Positions 33,447 through 42,713 are shown, numbered from the stretch's first letter. The stretch: DNA of 64,000 nucleotides from DASRHT01 sp035293765 (GCA_035293765.1 DATGMF010000022.1:35998-99997); one strand, 5' to 3'. Numbers and translations are program-made. The notes: generated from the letters alone by a model not told the origin.

Positions 33447-34958
33447 ATGCAGCGAGCAGTATCTCCTGACAGGACCCCGCTTCCTCTTTCTGTCCGTCTC
33501 TCCTTCTGGCTAGTTGGGGTTGCAATTTTACCCCTTCTACTGGCGCTGGTCGTTAACGAAGTGCAATCTCGTATTACCCTGGTGAATCAGGCCAGTACAT
33601 CGATGGAGACCGATGCAAGAACCCACGCCCAGTTGATTGATAATTACCTGGCAAATAAAGAGGTTATCATTAGTAGCCTGACCAATGACCCGAATGTTCG
33701 GGAGTATTTTCTCGCGTCTCAGAGCTTCCCCCAGGCGCAGTTGAACCTTTTCATCCAGGATGGACTTGCCCTGGAAAAATTTCTCTATCCAGAGGTTTCA
33801 CTCATCGAGTTCTTTTCCCCCCAGGGAAAACTCCTCCTCAATTACTCTATTTATGGCGTGAAGCCACGTTTGCATGGCACGGATCTCGTTCCGGCAGCCT
33901 ATCTTCAGAGAGTGTTGCTGGGGCAACAGTTTATCTCGGGCGTCTACTATGATTCGACCACCCGTACATCGACTGTAGAAGTATACACCCCCTCCATCTC
34001 AGCCACGTCCAATCGTGTCATCGGCTTTGTCCGTGATACGCTGAAACTCGACACAATGTTGAACATTGTCAATGGTGAGAAGGGGGCGAACGGCAGCGGC
34101 AGTTATGCTTTCCTGCTTGACCAGAACGGCGTGCGCATTATCGATCCCAATCCCCATACGCTTTTTACCGCCATCGCACCGCTTAGCCCGCAAACGCAAC
34201 AGCAGATCCAGGCTCAGCAACTCTATGGCTTGAACCGTCAGAGTGTCCCCGTGATTGCCGACCAGGCACTTGAGCGCTTACAGAATCTAAGCAGGCCGCC
34301 AACTTCTTTTCAGGAAGTGCCAGCAGAGCGGCAGGAGACTTTTCAAGTCGCCCGCGCTTCCCTGCACATCGTTCCCTGGACGTATTTTGTCCTGACGCCG
34401 GTGAACGTGGTTGAGGCTGTGGCTAACCAGCAGTTGCTGCTCCTATCGATCATCGCTCTGCTGATCCTGCTTCCGGTGGTGTTCATCGGCTGGTTCGTCA
34501 GCAAGCGCGTCTCCACCCCCATCTTGAGCTCAGTAGAGGCACTGGTACAAAACAGTTCCTCCCTCAACCAACTGGCTAACAAGGAGGAGAGCGCCGCTTC
34601 TGAGCAGCTCTGGGTGGTCGATTCTTCGCAAATTGGCCTCAAGTCAGTGGAATACTATACAAAGGCCACGAAGAAGGCTATCTGGCGCTTGAACAACTTG
34701 AGCAGAGAACTGCCACAACGCAAGCGTGAGAGCAAGCAAGAGTTTTTGCAGGATATAGATGCGATGGTCGATATAGGAGAGTACCTGGAGAAAGCGGTTG
34801 CCTATCAGGACAAAAGCAATAAAAATGTCTCCGTCGCTATCACCGTTACCGATGAGGTCACTAACCAGATCGTTTCTGGAGCCAGATCCACTAAGGAAGT
34901 TGCCGATCAGCTTGATCAGATCGTGGAACAACTCCGCAAGATCGTTGGGGATATTTGA
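33447..34958 (+). CDS. Membrane-bound dCache sensor protein without a recognised output domain
   Basis: 503 residues. AAAGGAG 8 bases upstream fixes ATG at 33447. A first span (FWLVGVAILPLLLALVV) near residue 25 and a second near 330-352 (LLLLSIIALLILLPVVFIGW) bracket an extracytoplasmic dCache-type domain with AYLQRVLLGQQFISGVYYD and GSYAFLLDQNGVRIIDPNP. The roughly 150-residue cytoplasmic tail is helical and coiled-coil-like (YLEKAVAYQDKSNKNVSVA, GARSTKEVADQLDQIVEQL) but shows no kinase, GGDEF or canonical chemoreceptor hairpin. The tail may signal by coiled-coil contact with a partner. A close paralogue follows at once, so the two may form a heteromer or arose by tandem duplication. Confidence 0.75.
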   Translation: MQRAVSPDRTPLPLSVRLSFWLVGVAILPLLLALVVNEVQSRITLVNQASTSMETDARTHAQLIDNYLANKEVIISSLTNDPNVREYFLASQSFPQAQLNLFIQDGLALEKFLYPEVSLIEFFSPQGKLLLNYSIYGVKPRLHGTDLVPAAYLQRVLLGQQFISGVYYDSTTRTSTVEVYTPSISATSNRVIGFVRDTLKLDTMLNIVNGEKGANGSGSYAFLLDQNGVRIIDPNPHTLFTAIAPLSPQTQQQIQAQQLYGLNRQSVPVIADQALERLQNLSRPPTSFQEVPAERQETFQVARASLHIVPWTYFVLTPVNVVEAVANQQLLLLSIIALLILLPVVFIGWFVSKRVSTPILSSVEALVQNSSSLNQLANKEESAASEQLWVVDSSQIGLKSVEYYTKATKKAIWRLNNLSRELPQRKRESKQEFLQDIDAMVDIGEYLEKAVAYQDKSNKNVSVAITVTDEVTNQIVSGARSTKEVADQLDQIVEQLRKIVGDI

Positions 34959-35008
34959 GGACCAGTTCCTTCTTTGCGGCTGCACGAGCCTCCAATGCAC
35001 GGCGCTCC

Positions 35009-36631
35009 ATGCCGCATGAGCAAACAAAAGACGAAAGGAGTTCTAGCGAACTGATGCTTCAACCACCGTCTCGCGCATTAGTACTGCAATCACCATCGCG
35101 CGAATTGATGCTGCAGCCACCACTTCGTGGCAGAAAACGGCTTTCTTTATCGATCCGCATCTCCCTCTGGCTGATCGGGGTGGCACTCACACCGCTGTTG
35201 CTGGCTTTGCTCATCAGCGAGCTACAGGCACGTCCCACTCTGGTCAACCAGGCCAGCCTCTCGCTGGAGACCACTGCGCAAGCGCAAGCGAACTTGATCG
35301 ATGAGTATCTCACCAACAAGTTGCAGATTATCAGCAGCCTGGATAATATTCCTCTGGTTCAACAGTATTTCGCGGATCCGAAAGGCGACGACCCGGCGAA
35401 TATTTATGGCACCTCCGGCATCGTCCAGAATGGGCTTGCCCTCGAAAAATACCTGTATCCTGATGTCTCTGTAATTTCGTTTTTCACGCTTCAGGGGAAT
35501 TTGCTGCTTTCTTTCTCTCTCTACCACCTCCAGCCGCAGATGCGCGGCGCGCATCTGGTGCCACCGGAATATTTACAAAAAATACTGCAAGGCCAGCCAT
35601 TTATCTCTGATGTCTACTACGATCCCGCGACCCACACCTCTTCGGTTGATCTCTACACCCCGGTCTACACTCCCTCGCTGAAAGGTATCCTGGGGCTGGC
35701 CCGCCATACCTTGCGGCTTGATGCTATCTGGAACATCGTCAATGGAGCCAAAGGAGCTAACGGCAGCGGGAGCTACGCTTTTTTGTTGGATCAGAATGGC
35801 GTGCGCATTATCGATCCCAACCCCCACACGCTTTTTACGGCTATCGCGCCTCTTAGCCCGCAGACGCAGCAGCGGGTCAGTGATCAGGCTCTCTACGGCT
35901 TGAATACCCAGAACGTCCCCGTTATCGCTGATCAGGCACTTGAGAGCATGCAGAGCCTGAGCAAGCCACCAACATCTTTCCAGGAAGTGCCAGCCGAGCA
36001 GCAGGAGACCTTTCAAGTCGCCCGGCACACTCTGCGCGTGGTACCCTGGACGTATTTCGCTCTGACGCCGGTGAACGTCGTCGAAGCCGTGGCTAACCAG
36101 CAGTTGCTGATCCTGTCGCTGATCGCGCTGCTGATCCTGATCCCGGTGGCGCTCATCGGCTGGTTCGTTGGCAGACGCATCTCTTTTCCGGTATTGCGTG
36201 CTGTGGAGGCGCTCAGAAGGAATAGCTCCATCCTCAATGACCTTGCTGGCAAGGAGGATATTGCGGCTTCCGAGCAGGTCTGGGTGGTGGCCTCCTCCAG
36301 GAGCGGGCTCCAATCATTGGAATATTATACCAGAGCTTCGGAGAGCGCCATCGCACGGCTAAACAGCCTGAGCAAAAAACTATCCCAACACGCCCATACC
36401 AATACGCAGGTGTTCTTGCAAGATGTCGAGACAGTAATGTATATAGCCAGGTACCTGGACAAAGCGATTGACTACCAGGATGAGAGCTATAAAAAGGTCT
36501 CTGCCGCCATCGGTCTCACCAATAAGATTGCCAAGCAGCTTGCCGCCGGAGCCAGCTCAACCAAAGAGGCGGCAGATCAACTCAATCGTGTGGTGAGACA
36601 ACTGCGTCAGACCGTTGGCAGGCGCCAATAG
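35009..36631 (+). CDS. Second dCache sensor protein, tandem paralogue
   Basis: 540 residues, same plan as the preceding gene: span 1 near residue 55-75, dCache domain, span 2 near 365-385, helical tail ending GASSTKEAADQLNRVVRQL. The ligand-domain block GSYAFLLDQNGVRIIDPNPH is shared exactly. The start is uncertain: TTG 34955 overlaps the preceding stop, ATG 35009 lacks a good ribosome-binding site, and ATG 35054 lies 13 bases after AAGGAG. I chose 35009 because three 27-bp repeats at 35048-35128 differ mostly at synonymous sites, which suggests they are translated (ELMLQPPSR-like units). The N-terminal extension is otherwise absent from its paralogue. Confidence 0.7.
   Translation: MPHEQTKDERSSSELMLQPPSRALVLQSPSRELMLQPPLRGRKRLSLSIRISLWLIGVALTPLLLALLISELQARPTLVNQASLSLETTAQAQANLIDEYLTNKLQIISSLDNIPLVQQYFADPKGDDPANIYGTSGIVQNGLALEKYLYPDVSVISFFTLQGNLLLSFSLYHLQPQMRGAHLVPPEYLQKILQGQPFISDVYYDPATHTSSVDLYTPVYTPSLKGILGLARHTLRLDAIWNIVNGAKGANGSGSYAFLLDQNGVRIIDPNPHTLFTAIAPLSPQTQQRVSDQALYGLNTQNVPVIADQALESMQSLSKPPTSFQEVPAEQQETFQVARHTLRVVPWTYFALTPVNVVEAVANQQLLILSLIALLILIPVALIGWFVGRRISFPVLRAVEALRRNSSILNDLAGKEDIAASEQVWVVASSRSGLQSLEYYTRASESAIARLNSLSKKLSQHAHTNTQVFLQDVETVMYIARYLDKAIDYQDESYKKVSAAIGLTNKIAKQLAAGASSTKEAADQLNRVVRQLRQTVGRRQ
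35048..35128 (+). repeat. Three 27-bp tandem repeats within the second dCache gene
   Basis: Units 35048-35074, 35075-35101 and 35102-35128 encode ELMLQPPSR, ALVLQSPSR and ELMLQPPLR. Units 1 and 3 differ by synonymous changes (ctg/ttg, ctt/ctg, caa/cag) plus one near the end. Confidence 0.8.
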
Positions 36632-36725
36632 TTCAGCAAGTTATCGAGCCGTTAGCGGCGTAAGACGTGCCTGGCAGAACAGCGAGCATTCCTGGTCGGA
36701 TGAGAAGCGGCCAGGAATGCTCGTT

Positions 36726-37193
36726 TCAGGAATTTGCGCTCATCTGGAAAGAGCGACCGGCAGCAGGGAAAAACTTGTCAGCCGTGATATAGTTACTAAA
36801 AATGTGGACGTTGAGATGCTGCACGCCCAGCGTGAGGATTGGTGAGATAGAGAGGTCACGGAACCCACTCAGGACGTACACCCGATTATCTTGCGGGTGG
36901 CTGAGCAGGATCTCGATGACCACAAACGGCGTTGGTGCGAGCGTTGCAGCGTGCTGGTCTTCCTCCGTCCGGCGCACCTGCTGGCAGAGGTGGTCCTGTT
37001 GCTGTTGCTGATCGGGAAGCGCCTGAGAGACACGCAGGCGACTGGCGCGTGGAGGAACGGGTAAGCGGCCTTTGGGCAGCGTGACCCGAAACGGTTGGGT
37101 GGGAAACTCTGGCAGATAGCCCTCTTCGCCTTCTTCGAGCTGATCGTCGAGAAGGGCATCATCAGCGGGAGCAGGTCGTTTGGTTTGTTGCAT
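36726..37193 (-). CDS. Hypothetical protein
   Basis: 155 residues that I do not recognise. An acidic N-terminus (DDQLEEGEEGYLPEF) is followed by a Pro/Arg-rich linker, a Gln run with a heptad-like helix (LPDQQQQQDHLCQQVRRTEED), and a C-terminal half with strand-like segments (FVVIEILLSHPQDNRVYVLSG). AGGA lies 5-6 bases before ATG, which supports translation. No membrane span or signal peptide is seen. It is divergent from the KdpD-like kinase gene, with 284 bases between the starts. Confidence 0.5.
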   Translation of the reverse strand: MQQTKRPAPADDALLDDQLEEGEEGYLPEFPTQPFRVTLPKGRLPVPPRASRLRVSQALPDQQQQQDHLCQQVRRTEEDQHAATLAPTPFVVIEILLSHPQDNRVYVLSGFRDLSISPILTLGVQHLNVHIFSNYITADKFFPAAGRSFQMSANS

Positions 37194-37477
37194 GATATCC
37201 TGCTTTCTTGGTTGGTTGACACGGCCTGCCTGCTGTGGTATGAAGAAGGTAGGCCGTTGAACAACGTAGGGAGTTTTAAGTGAGACGACTTACGAAAAAC
37301 GACGGTTGATGCTCGTGGGTCTGTCTTGTAAAGTTACCATAACAAAAAAATTGTAAGAGTTTTCGGGAAGTATGTACACGGAAGTACAAAAATCATCGTC
37401 CTATTTGCAGAAGTAGCGAGCAATGTTAATAGAAGCCACCCGGAAGCGCATGATCCCCAATCCCCGGATTGAACACT

Positions 37478-39196
37478 ATGATGGGGCGTAAGAAGATGTC
37501 GTACACACAATCAATTCTCCTGCCCGGAAAGCGCCGCAGCGGCTGGTGGCTGTATCGCGTGCTGCTCGACAGTGGGTTGGCCCTCTCGGGAGTGTTACTG
37601 GTAACCAGCTTGATCGCCTTCTTTCAGCTCTACCCCAGAATCTCGACGATTTCCCTGAGTTACCTGCTCGTCGTCCTGGCCCTCGCGGTTCTGCGAGGGC
37701 GCACCGCCGCGATTCTGGCTTCGGTGCTCGCCTTTGGCGCCTTTAACTTCTTTCTCGTCCCCCCACTCTATACCTTTGAGGTGAGCCGACTCGATGATCT
37801 GATGTCCCTTTTTGTGTTTCTGGCGACCGCGATCATCACCGGACAGCTTGCCTCGGCTCTGCGCAGCCGTGCCGAGGAGGCGAGGGAGCGCGAACGGGAA
37901 ACACAGGTGCTCTATGAGTTGGGGCGGGCGGTAACAAACGAGGATGAGTTTGCCGCCCAGCTCTCAACGGTGGTCCGGGCAGTGGTGAACGTGTTTGCCG
38001 GGTGGGGGGTACGAGACTGCGCGCTGCTGCTGCCTGACGCTGATGAGATATTACGCGTGCAGGCACAGGCCAGTCAGGCAGAAAGTCCCGGGCGAGCATT
38101 AATGCTCTGTTCTCCAGAAGAGCAGGCTGCGGCAAAGTGGGTCATGGAGCATCATCAGACCGTCGATGTGCATGATCGACCGCTTGCCACACGGCGGGAA
38201 GGGCGAGCAACGCCCGGGGCCGTGGTCCGAGCGTTAAAAGAGCAGATGACGCGGTTTGTGAGGCTGATTCCTCTCCTCTCCAATGAAGAAGCCATCGGGG
38301 TGTTACGCCTGGTCATGGAGGGAACGGAGCAGGCGAACGAGCCGCTCCCTACTTTAGGAGCAGATCGTTCTCATCCAGCTTCCTCCCCCACGTTCTTCTG
38401 GACGTTTATAGACCAGATCACCTTTCTAATCGTTCGGGTGCGCCTGCGCAGCGCACGCTTGCACATCCAGGCGTTGCAGGAAACGGATGAATTGCGGGCG
38501 GCGCTGCTCTCCTCGGTCTCACACGACCTGCGGACCCCGCTCTCGACGATGAAGGCCGCCACCACGAGCCTGCTCACAGAAAGTATGCAGTGGGACGAGG
38601 AGAGCAGGCGTAGTTTCTTACTCTCCATTGATCGCGAACTTGATCGGCTCAATCGCCTGGTCGGCAATTTGCTCGACCTCTCGCGCATCGAGGGGAACGC
38701 GCTCAAGCCCGACAAAGAGTGGTATCTGATCGACGAATTGATCCACGACGTGCTCAATCGATTACAGCCGCTTCTGCTCAATCGGGAAGTCGAGGTCCAT
38801 GTGCCGTCCTCGGTGCCGCCGCTAGAACTGGATTACCTGGCTTTCGACCAGGTGCTGACCAACCTGATCGAGAATGCTGTTGCCTATACCCCCACCGGGT
38901 CACCTATTGAAATCAGTGTGCTAGAGGCGGACAACTCTGTAAAGATCAGCGTTGCCGATCAGGGTCCGGGCATTCCGCCAAATCAGCTTGAGCGGATCTT
39001 CGACAAGTTCTATCGCGTGGTTGGTACCGAGCTTCGGGGCACTCAACACCCTGGCTCAGGGCTTGGCCTGGCCGTGTGCCGGGGATTAGTTGAGGCTCAC
39101 GGAGGTCGGATCTGGGCAGAGAACCGCGCCGGGGGCGGAGCGGTGTTTCACCTCACCTTACCGGTAGGCCAGAGAGAGGAGCAGAGCAATGGGTAA
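37478..39196 (+). CDS. KdpD-like sensor histidine kinase (DUF4118 membrane domain, GAF, kinase core)
   Basis: About 572 residues. Four membrane spans within residues 20-125 match the KdpD DUF4118 module (LSYLLVVLALAVLRGR, AFNFFLVPPLYTF). A GAF-like region (about 135-320) follows, then HisKA with SSVSHDLRTPLSTMKA near residue 345, and the ATPase with N box (NLIENAVAYTPTG), G1 (ADQGPGIPP) and G2 (GSGLGLAVCRG). The cytoplasmic KdpD/USP N-terminal domain of E. coli KdpD is missing. The start is unclear: ATGs at 37478, 37481 and 37496 and a TTG at 37469 are in frame, none with a good ribosome-binding site. The gene overlaps the regulator gene by 8 bases. It is likely to sense potassium or turgor state. 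Confidence 0.85.
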   Translation: MMGRKKMSYTQSILLPGKRRSGWWLYRVLLDSGLALSGVLLVTSLIAFFQLYPRISTISLSYLLVVLALAVLRGRTAAILASVLAFGAFNFFLVPPLYTFEVSRLDDLMSLFVFLATAIITGQLASALRSRAEEARERERETQVLYELGRAVTNEDEFAAQLSTVVRAVVNVFAGWGVRDCALLLPDADEILRVQAQASQAESPGRALMLCSPEEQAAAKWVMEHHQTVDVHDRPLATRREGRATPGAVVRALKEQMTRFVRLIPLLSNEEAIGVLRLVMEGTEQANEPLPTLGADRSHPASSPTFFWTFIDQITFLIVRVRLRSARLHIQALQETDELRAALLSSVSHDLRTPLSTMKAATTSLLTESMQWDEESRRSFLLSIDRELDRLNRLVGNLLDLSRIEGNALKPDKEWYLIDELIHDVLNRLQPLLLNREVEVHVPSSVPPLELDYLAFDQVLTNLIENAVAYTPTGSPIEISVLEADNSVKISVADQGPGIPPNQLERIFDKFYRVVGTELRGTQHPGSGLGLAVCRGLVEAHGGRIWAENRAGGGAVFHLTLPVGQREEQSNG

Positions 39197-39890
39197 AAGC
39201 GGAGCGCGGATTCTGATCGTCGATGACGAAGTGGAGATTGTGCGCGCGCTGCAACGCAGCCTGGTGGCGCACGGCTATGAGGTTTTCACGGCCCACAGCG
39301 GCGAAGAGGCCCTTGAAGCCTGGCGCGCCTCGCGGCCAGATGTGATGCTGCTCGACCTGGGATTACCGGGCATTAGCGGGCTGGAGGTCTGCCAGCAGGT
39401 GCGGGCGCAGTCCGCTCTGCCGATTATCGTCCTCTCCGTCAAGGGAGCCGAACGAGACAAAGTGCAGGCGCTGGACCTGGGGGCTGATGACTATGTTCCC
39501 AAGCCATTTGGCATCGACGAGGTGCTCGCGCGCATTCGAGTTGCCCTGCGCCATAGCGCCATGCTTTCCTCTGGCACCCAGCCTCGCTTTGAGAGCGGAC
39601 CACTATGCGTTGAACTCGCACAGCGGCTGGTGACGCTGAACGGGCAAGAAGTGAAGCTAACGCCAACCGAATATGACCTGCTCAAGGTCCTCATTCAGCA
39701 CAAGGGCAAAATCATGACGCGTCAGATGCTCCTCAAAGAGGTATGGGGGGCCGGCTATGGAGCCGATTCGCACTATTTGCACGTCTACATCGGCCAACTT
39801 CGCCGCAAAATCGAGCCCGATCCCGCCTCTCCCCGCTTCATCCTCACCATCCCCGGCGTCGGCTACCGCTTCACCGACGAGCCATCGTGA
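39189..39890 (+). CDS. KdpE-like OmpR-family response regulator
   Basis: 233 residues. The receiver has the acidic pair VDDE near 12-14, the phosphoacceptor Asp in VMLLDLGLPG near 56, and the conserved Lys in VLSVKGAERDK near 104. A winged-helix trans_reg_C domain follows (LTPTEYDLLKVLIQHKGKI, HYLHVYIGQLRRKIE, TIPGVGYRF). Receiver and output match KdpE closely. It overlaps the kinase gene and lies just upstream of phased direct repeats at 39891-39940, the sort of DNA that dimeric OmpR-type regulators bind. There are no kdpFABC genes; the potassium permease-like gene at 40044 is the evident target. Confidence 0.88.
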   Translation: MGKSGARILIVDDEVEIVRALQRSLVAHGYEVFTAHSGEEALEAWRASRPDVMLLDLGLPGISGLEVCQQVRAQSALPIIVLSVKGAERDKVQALDLGADDYVPKPFGIDEVLARIRVALRHSAMLSSGTQPRFESGPLCVELAQRLVTLNGQEVKLTPTEYDLLKVLIQHKGKIMTRQMLLKEVWGAGYGADSHYLHVYIGQLRRKIEPDPASPRFILTIPGVGYRFTDEPS

Positions 39891-39940
39891 TCTTGAGCAA
39901 ATCTTGAGTATCTGCCTGATTCTCCTGAGACCTATTTGAG
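39891..39940 (+). promoter_or_regulatory. Phased direct repeats, probable OmpR/KdpE-type binding region
   Basis: TCTTGAG at 39891-39897 and 39902-39908, TCCTGAG at 39923-39929 and ATTTGAG at 39934-39940. Each pair has an 11-base period, and the two pairs are 21 bases apart, so all sites lie on one DNA face. They lie 104-153 bases before the permease start. Confidence 0.5.
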
Positions 39941-40043
39941 GTCCTTTGGGCTATGCTCTGCTATGAGGCCAGGGAGCATTATGCTCTATATTGCCTTTTT
40001 TAGAGTACAGCATTGTGACTGAGGATTTCAGGAAGACACCACT

Positions 40044-42605
40044 ATGGCTAGTAATGATACCTTCCCGCTTGAGCAGGAACAGAGGCAACAGGGTGGCACC
40101 TCTCAAGAAACCAACGGCAAACACTCACTGATGACAAACGAAGAGGACCCTTCGCTGCTGGTACGCTATGAGGAAGTTCGGGGAAGCAGACCCGGAGATG
40201 TGCGGGCGCGACGAGTGATCCCGGCGCACCCGAAATTGCGGCGCGTTGAGCGAGGTGTGCTGGAGGCAACGACAGCCGCCGATGCTCCACAGACAGGATG
40301 GGAGCGCACAACAACGGCGCTTAAACGCGCTTTGATTGGCACCCCTCTCTCGACTGCACGTCTCGAACACGAGCGGCTTACCAAGTTCAAGGCGCTGGCA
40401 GTGCTCTCCTCCGACGTGATCTCCTCGGTGGCATATGCGACGGAGGCGATCCTGCTCACCCTGGTTGTGGCTGGTTCCGGCAATCTCTGGGTGACGTTAT
40501 TCATCTGCTTCGCGATTGTGGCGCTGCTCTCCATTGTGACGCTCTCCTATCGGCAAACCATCCCCGCCTATCCCAATGGCGGCGGTTCTTATATCGTGGC
40601 TCACGACAACCTGGGCCTGCTCCCCGGACTCATCGCTGCGGCCTCGCTGATGATCGACTATGTGCTCACGGTTTCCGTCAGTATTGCTGCGGGCGTCCAG
40701 GCGATAGCAACGCTCTGGCCTGCGCTTACGCCGTACGTTGTCCTGTTTGATGTGGCGCTGGTGGTCCTGATTACGGTGGTCAATCTGCGCGGGGTACGCG
40801 AATCGGCGACGATCTTTGCCCTCCCGACCTATCTCTTCGTCTTCAGCGCATTACTGCTGATCATTGTCGGCTCTTTTAAAGTCTTCCTCTTCGAGCATCA
40901 TTCGCTCTTTGGCAACTTTCCCCATAGCGCGGCCACCGAGCCGCTTACTCTCTTTCTCATCCTGCGCTCCTTTTCCGCCGGTTGTACCGCCCTCACCGGA
41001 ACAGAGGCCATTTCTAATGGAGTGCCAGCCTTTAAAAAGCCAGAGGCACGCAATGCCTCCATTACGCTGACGTTGATGGCGCTGATCATCGGCACCCTCT
41101 TTGTGGGGACCACGATACTGGCTCTTGGTTATGGAACGCCAGCCTATGCTGATGGCAATCCCACCGTGATCGGGCAGATCGCTCAGCGCGTCTTCACCGG
41201 CCCGCTCCTGTTTATGTATCCCGTCTTCCAGATCGCGACCCTCTTCATTCTGACGCTGGCCGCCAATACCAGCTACTCCGATTTTCCGCGGCTCTCGTCT
41301 CTGCTGGCGCGAGATCATTTTCTGCCGCATCAGTTTGCCTTCCGCGGAGATCGCCTGGCCTTCTCAACCGGCATTATCAGCCTGGCGATCCTGGCGATAG
41401 TGCTGCTAATCGCGTTCAATGGCCTGACAACCGCTCTCATCAACTTGTATGCGGTCGGCGTCTTCTTCTCGTTCACCCTCTCGCAAGCAGGTATGGTGCG
41501 TCACTGGTGGAGATTGCGCGCATCGCATCGGGGCTGGCTGCGCAGCATGCTCATTAACGGCCTGGGGGCGACGGCGACGCTGGCAGTGGCGCTGGTTATC
41601 TCTGCCACGAAATTCTTTGAAGGGGCCTGGATCGTTGTCCTGCTCATCCCGCTGCTGGTGCTGATGTTCCTCTTGATCAGGCACCACTACCTGCGCGTGG
41701 AGCGCGAACGTACAACAGCCGTGCCATTGAGAGCGGCAGATGTGCGCCATCGCCTGATTGTGCCCCTGGGCAGGCTTGACCAGGCCACCCAGCAGAGCCT
41801 GGCCTATGCTCGCTCAATCTCAGCAGAGGTTACTGCGATCCATGTGAACCTTGACCCGGCGCATACCATCGCTTTGCGCACAGATTGGGAGAACTGGCAG
41901 GCAACTCTTGCAAGGGATGAGCAGGTGCCATTGAAGATCATTGAGCCGCAACAGCGTTCTCTGGTTCGCTGCTTGCGTGACTGTCTGACAGCCGAGCAAC
42001 AGCAGCATCCCGGTGAAACCCTGACCGTTATCTTGCCTGAAATTGCCGAGCATTCCGCTCTCAAACGCTTGCTTGCACATCCTCGTACGTTCCTGCTGAA
42101 GTGGGCCTTATTCTATCACCCGGAAATCGTCGTCACCAATGTCTTCTGGGATGGTCAGAAGAGTACGTCGCCTTTGCGTCCCTGTGCCATTCGCCATCGC
42201 TTTATTGTGCCGATTGCCGAACTGGATCGTCCTTCGGTGCAGAGTCTGGCCTATGCGCGTTCAATCACGTCTGCCGTCGTTGCGGCTCACGTCGCGCTTG
42301 ATCAGAAAGATGCTGAAGTCATCCGCGAGAAGTGGAAGCATCTCCAGGGCGCCTTCTCTCCAGAGGATGAGACGAAGCTGGTCATTATCGAGTCGCCCTA
42401 TCGCTCGCTTATTCGCCCGCTGCTGGCCTACATCGATGCGATCCAGGAGATACACCCGGACGAGACGCTCACCGTGATTCTGCCAGAGTTTGTGGTGGCG
42501 CACTTCTGGGAATACCTGTTGCATAATCAGACCGCCTGGCGCTTAAAGACGGCCCTGCTCGCTCGTCCTGGCATTGTCGTCACTGACATTTCCCAGCATC
42601 TGTAA
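40044..42605 (+). CDS. KimA-like APC-superfamily potassium importer with two C-terminal USP-like domains
   Basis: 853 residues. After about 90 polar residues comes LEHERLTKFKALAVLSSDVI then SSVAYATEAIL, the signature start of KimA (YdaO)-type permeases. The Asp of SSD and the Tyr seven residues later correspond to the potassium-site residues D36 and Y43 of Bacillus KimA, as I recall them. Twelve spans follow to about residue 545. The C-terminus holds two similar cytoplasmic domains (RHRLIVPLGRLDQATQQSLA and RHRFIVPIAELDRPSVQSLA), where KimA has one. A KdpDE-like pair lies directly upstream, supporting potassium over amino acids. AGGAAG is 8 bases before ATG. Confidence 0.75.
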   Translation: MASNDTFPLEQEQRQQGGTSQETNGKHSLMTNEEDPSLLVRYEEVRGSRPGDVRARRVIPAHPKLRRVERGVLEATTAADAPQTGWERTTTALKRALIGTPLSTARLEHERLTKFKALAVLSSDVISSVAYATEAILLTLVVAGSGNLWVTLFICFAIVALLSIVTLSYRQTIPAYPNGGGSYIVAHDNLGLLPGLIAAASLMIDYVLTVSVSIAAGVQAIATLWPALTPYVVLFDVALVVLITVVNLRGVRESATIFALPTYLFVFSALLLIIVGSFKVFLFEHHSLFGNFPHSAATEPLTLFLILRSFSAGCTALTGTEAISNGVPAFKKPEARNASITLTLMALIIGTLFVGTTILALGYGTPAYADGNPTVIGQIAQRVFTGPLLFMYPVFQIATLFILTLAANTSYSDFPRLSSLLARDHFLPHQFAFRGDRLAFSTGIISLAILAIVLLIAFNGLTTALINLYAVGVFFSFTLSQAGMVRHWWRLRASHRGWLRSMLINGLGATATLAVALVISATKFFEGAWIVVLLIPLLVLMFLLIRHHYLRVERERTTAVPLRAADVRHRLIVPLGRLDQATQQSLAYARSISAEVTAIHVNLDPAHTIALRTDWENWQATLARDEQVPLKIIEPQQRSLVRCLRDCLTAEQQQHPGETLTVILPEIAEHSALKRLLAHPRTFLLKWALFYHPEIVVTNVFWDGQKSTSPLRPCAIRHRFIVPIAELDRPSVQSLAYARSITSAVVAAHVALDQKDAEVIREKWKHLQGAFSPEDETKLVIIESPYRSLIRPLLAYIDAIQEIHPDETLTVILPEFVVAHFWEYLLHNQTAWRLKTALLARPGIVVTDISQHL

Positions 42606-42713
42606 CCTACCTATTGCAGATGTCGTCCCAAGTTGTGTACAATAGCACTATCTTCGTATCGTGTCTACCACCACGCGCCCGGAGGCCAGACACAGAAGAA
42701 AGGGCAAAACTTT

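Noticed and set aside
35573..36313. 246-residue minus frame inside the second dCache gene
   Set aside because: It mirrors the paralogue's codon structure and has low-complexity composition.
39941..40043. c-di-AMP (ydaO) riboswitch ahead of the KimA-like gene
   Set aside because: The space after the phased repeats is about 100 bases and lacks the riboswitch's conserved core.
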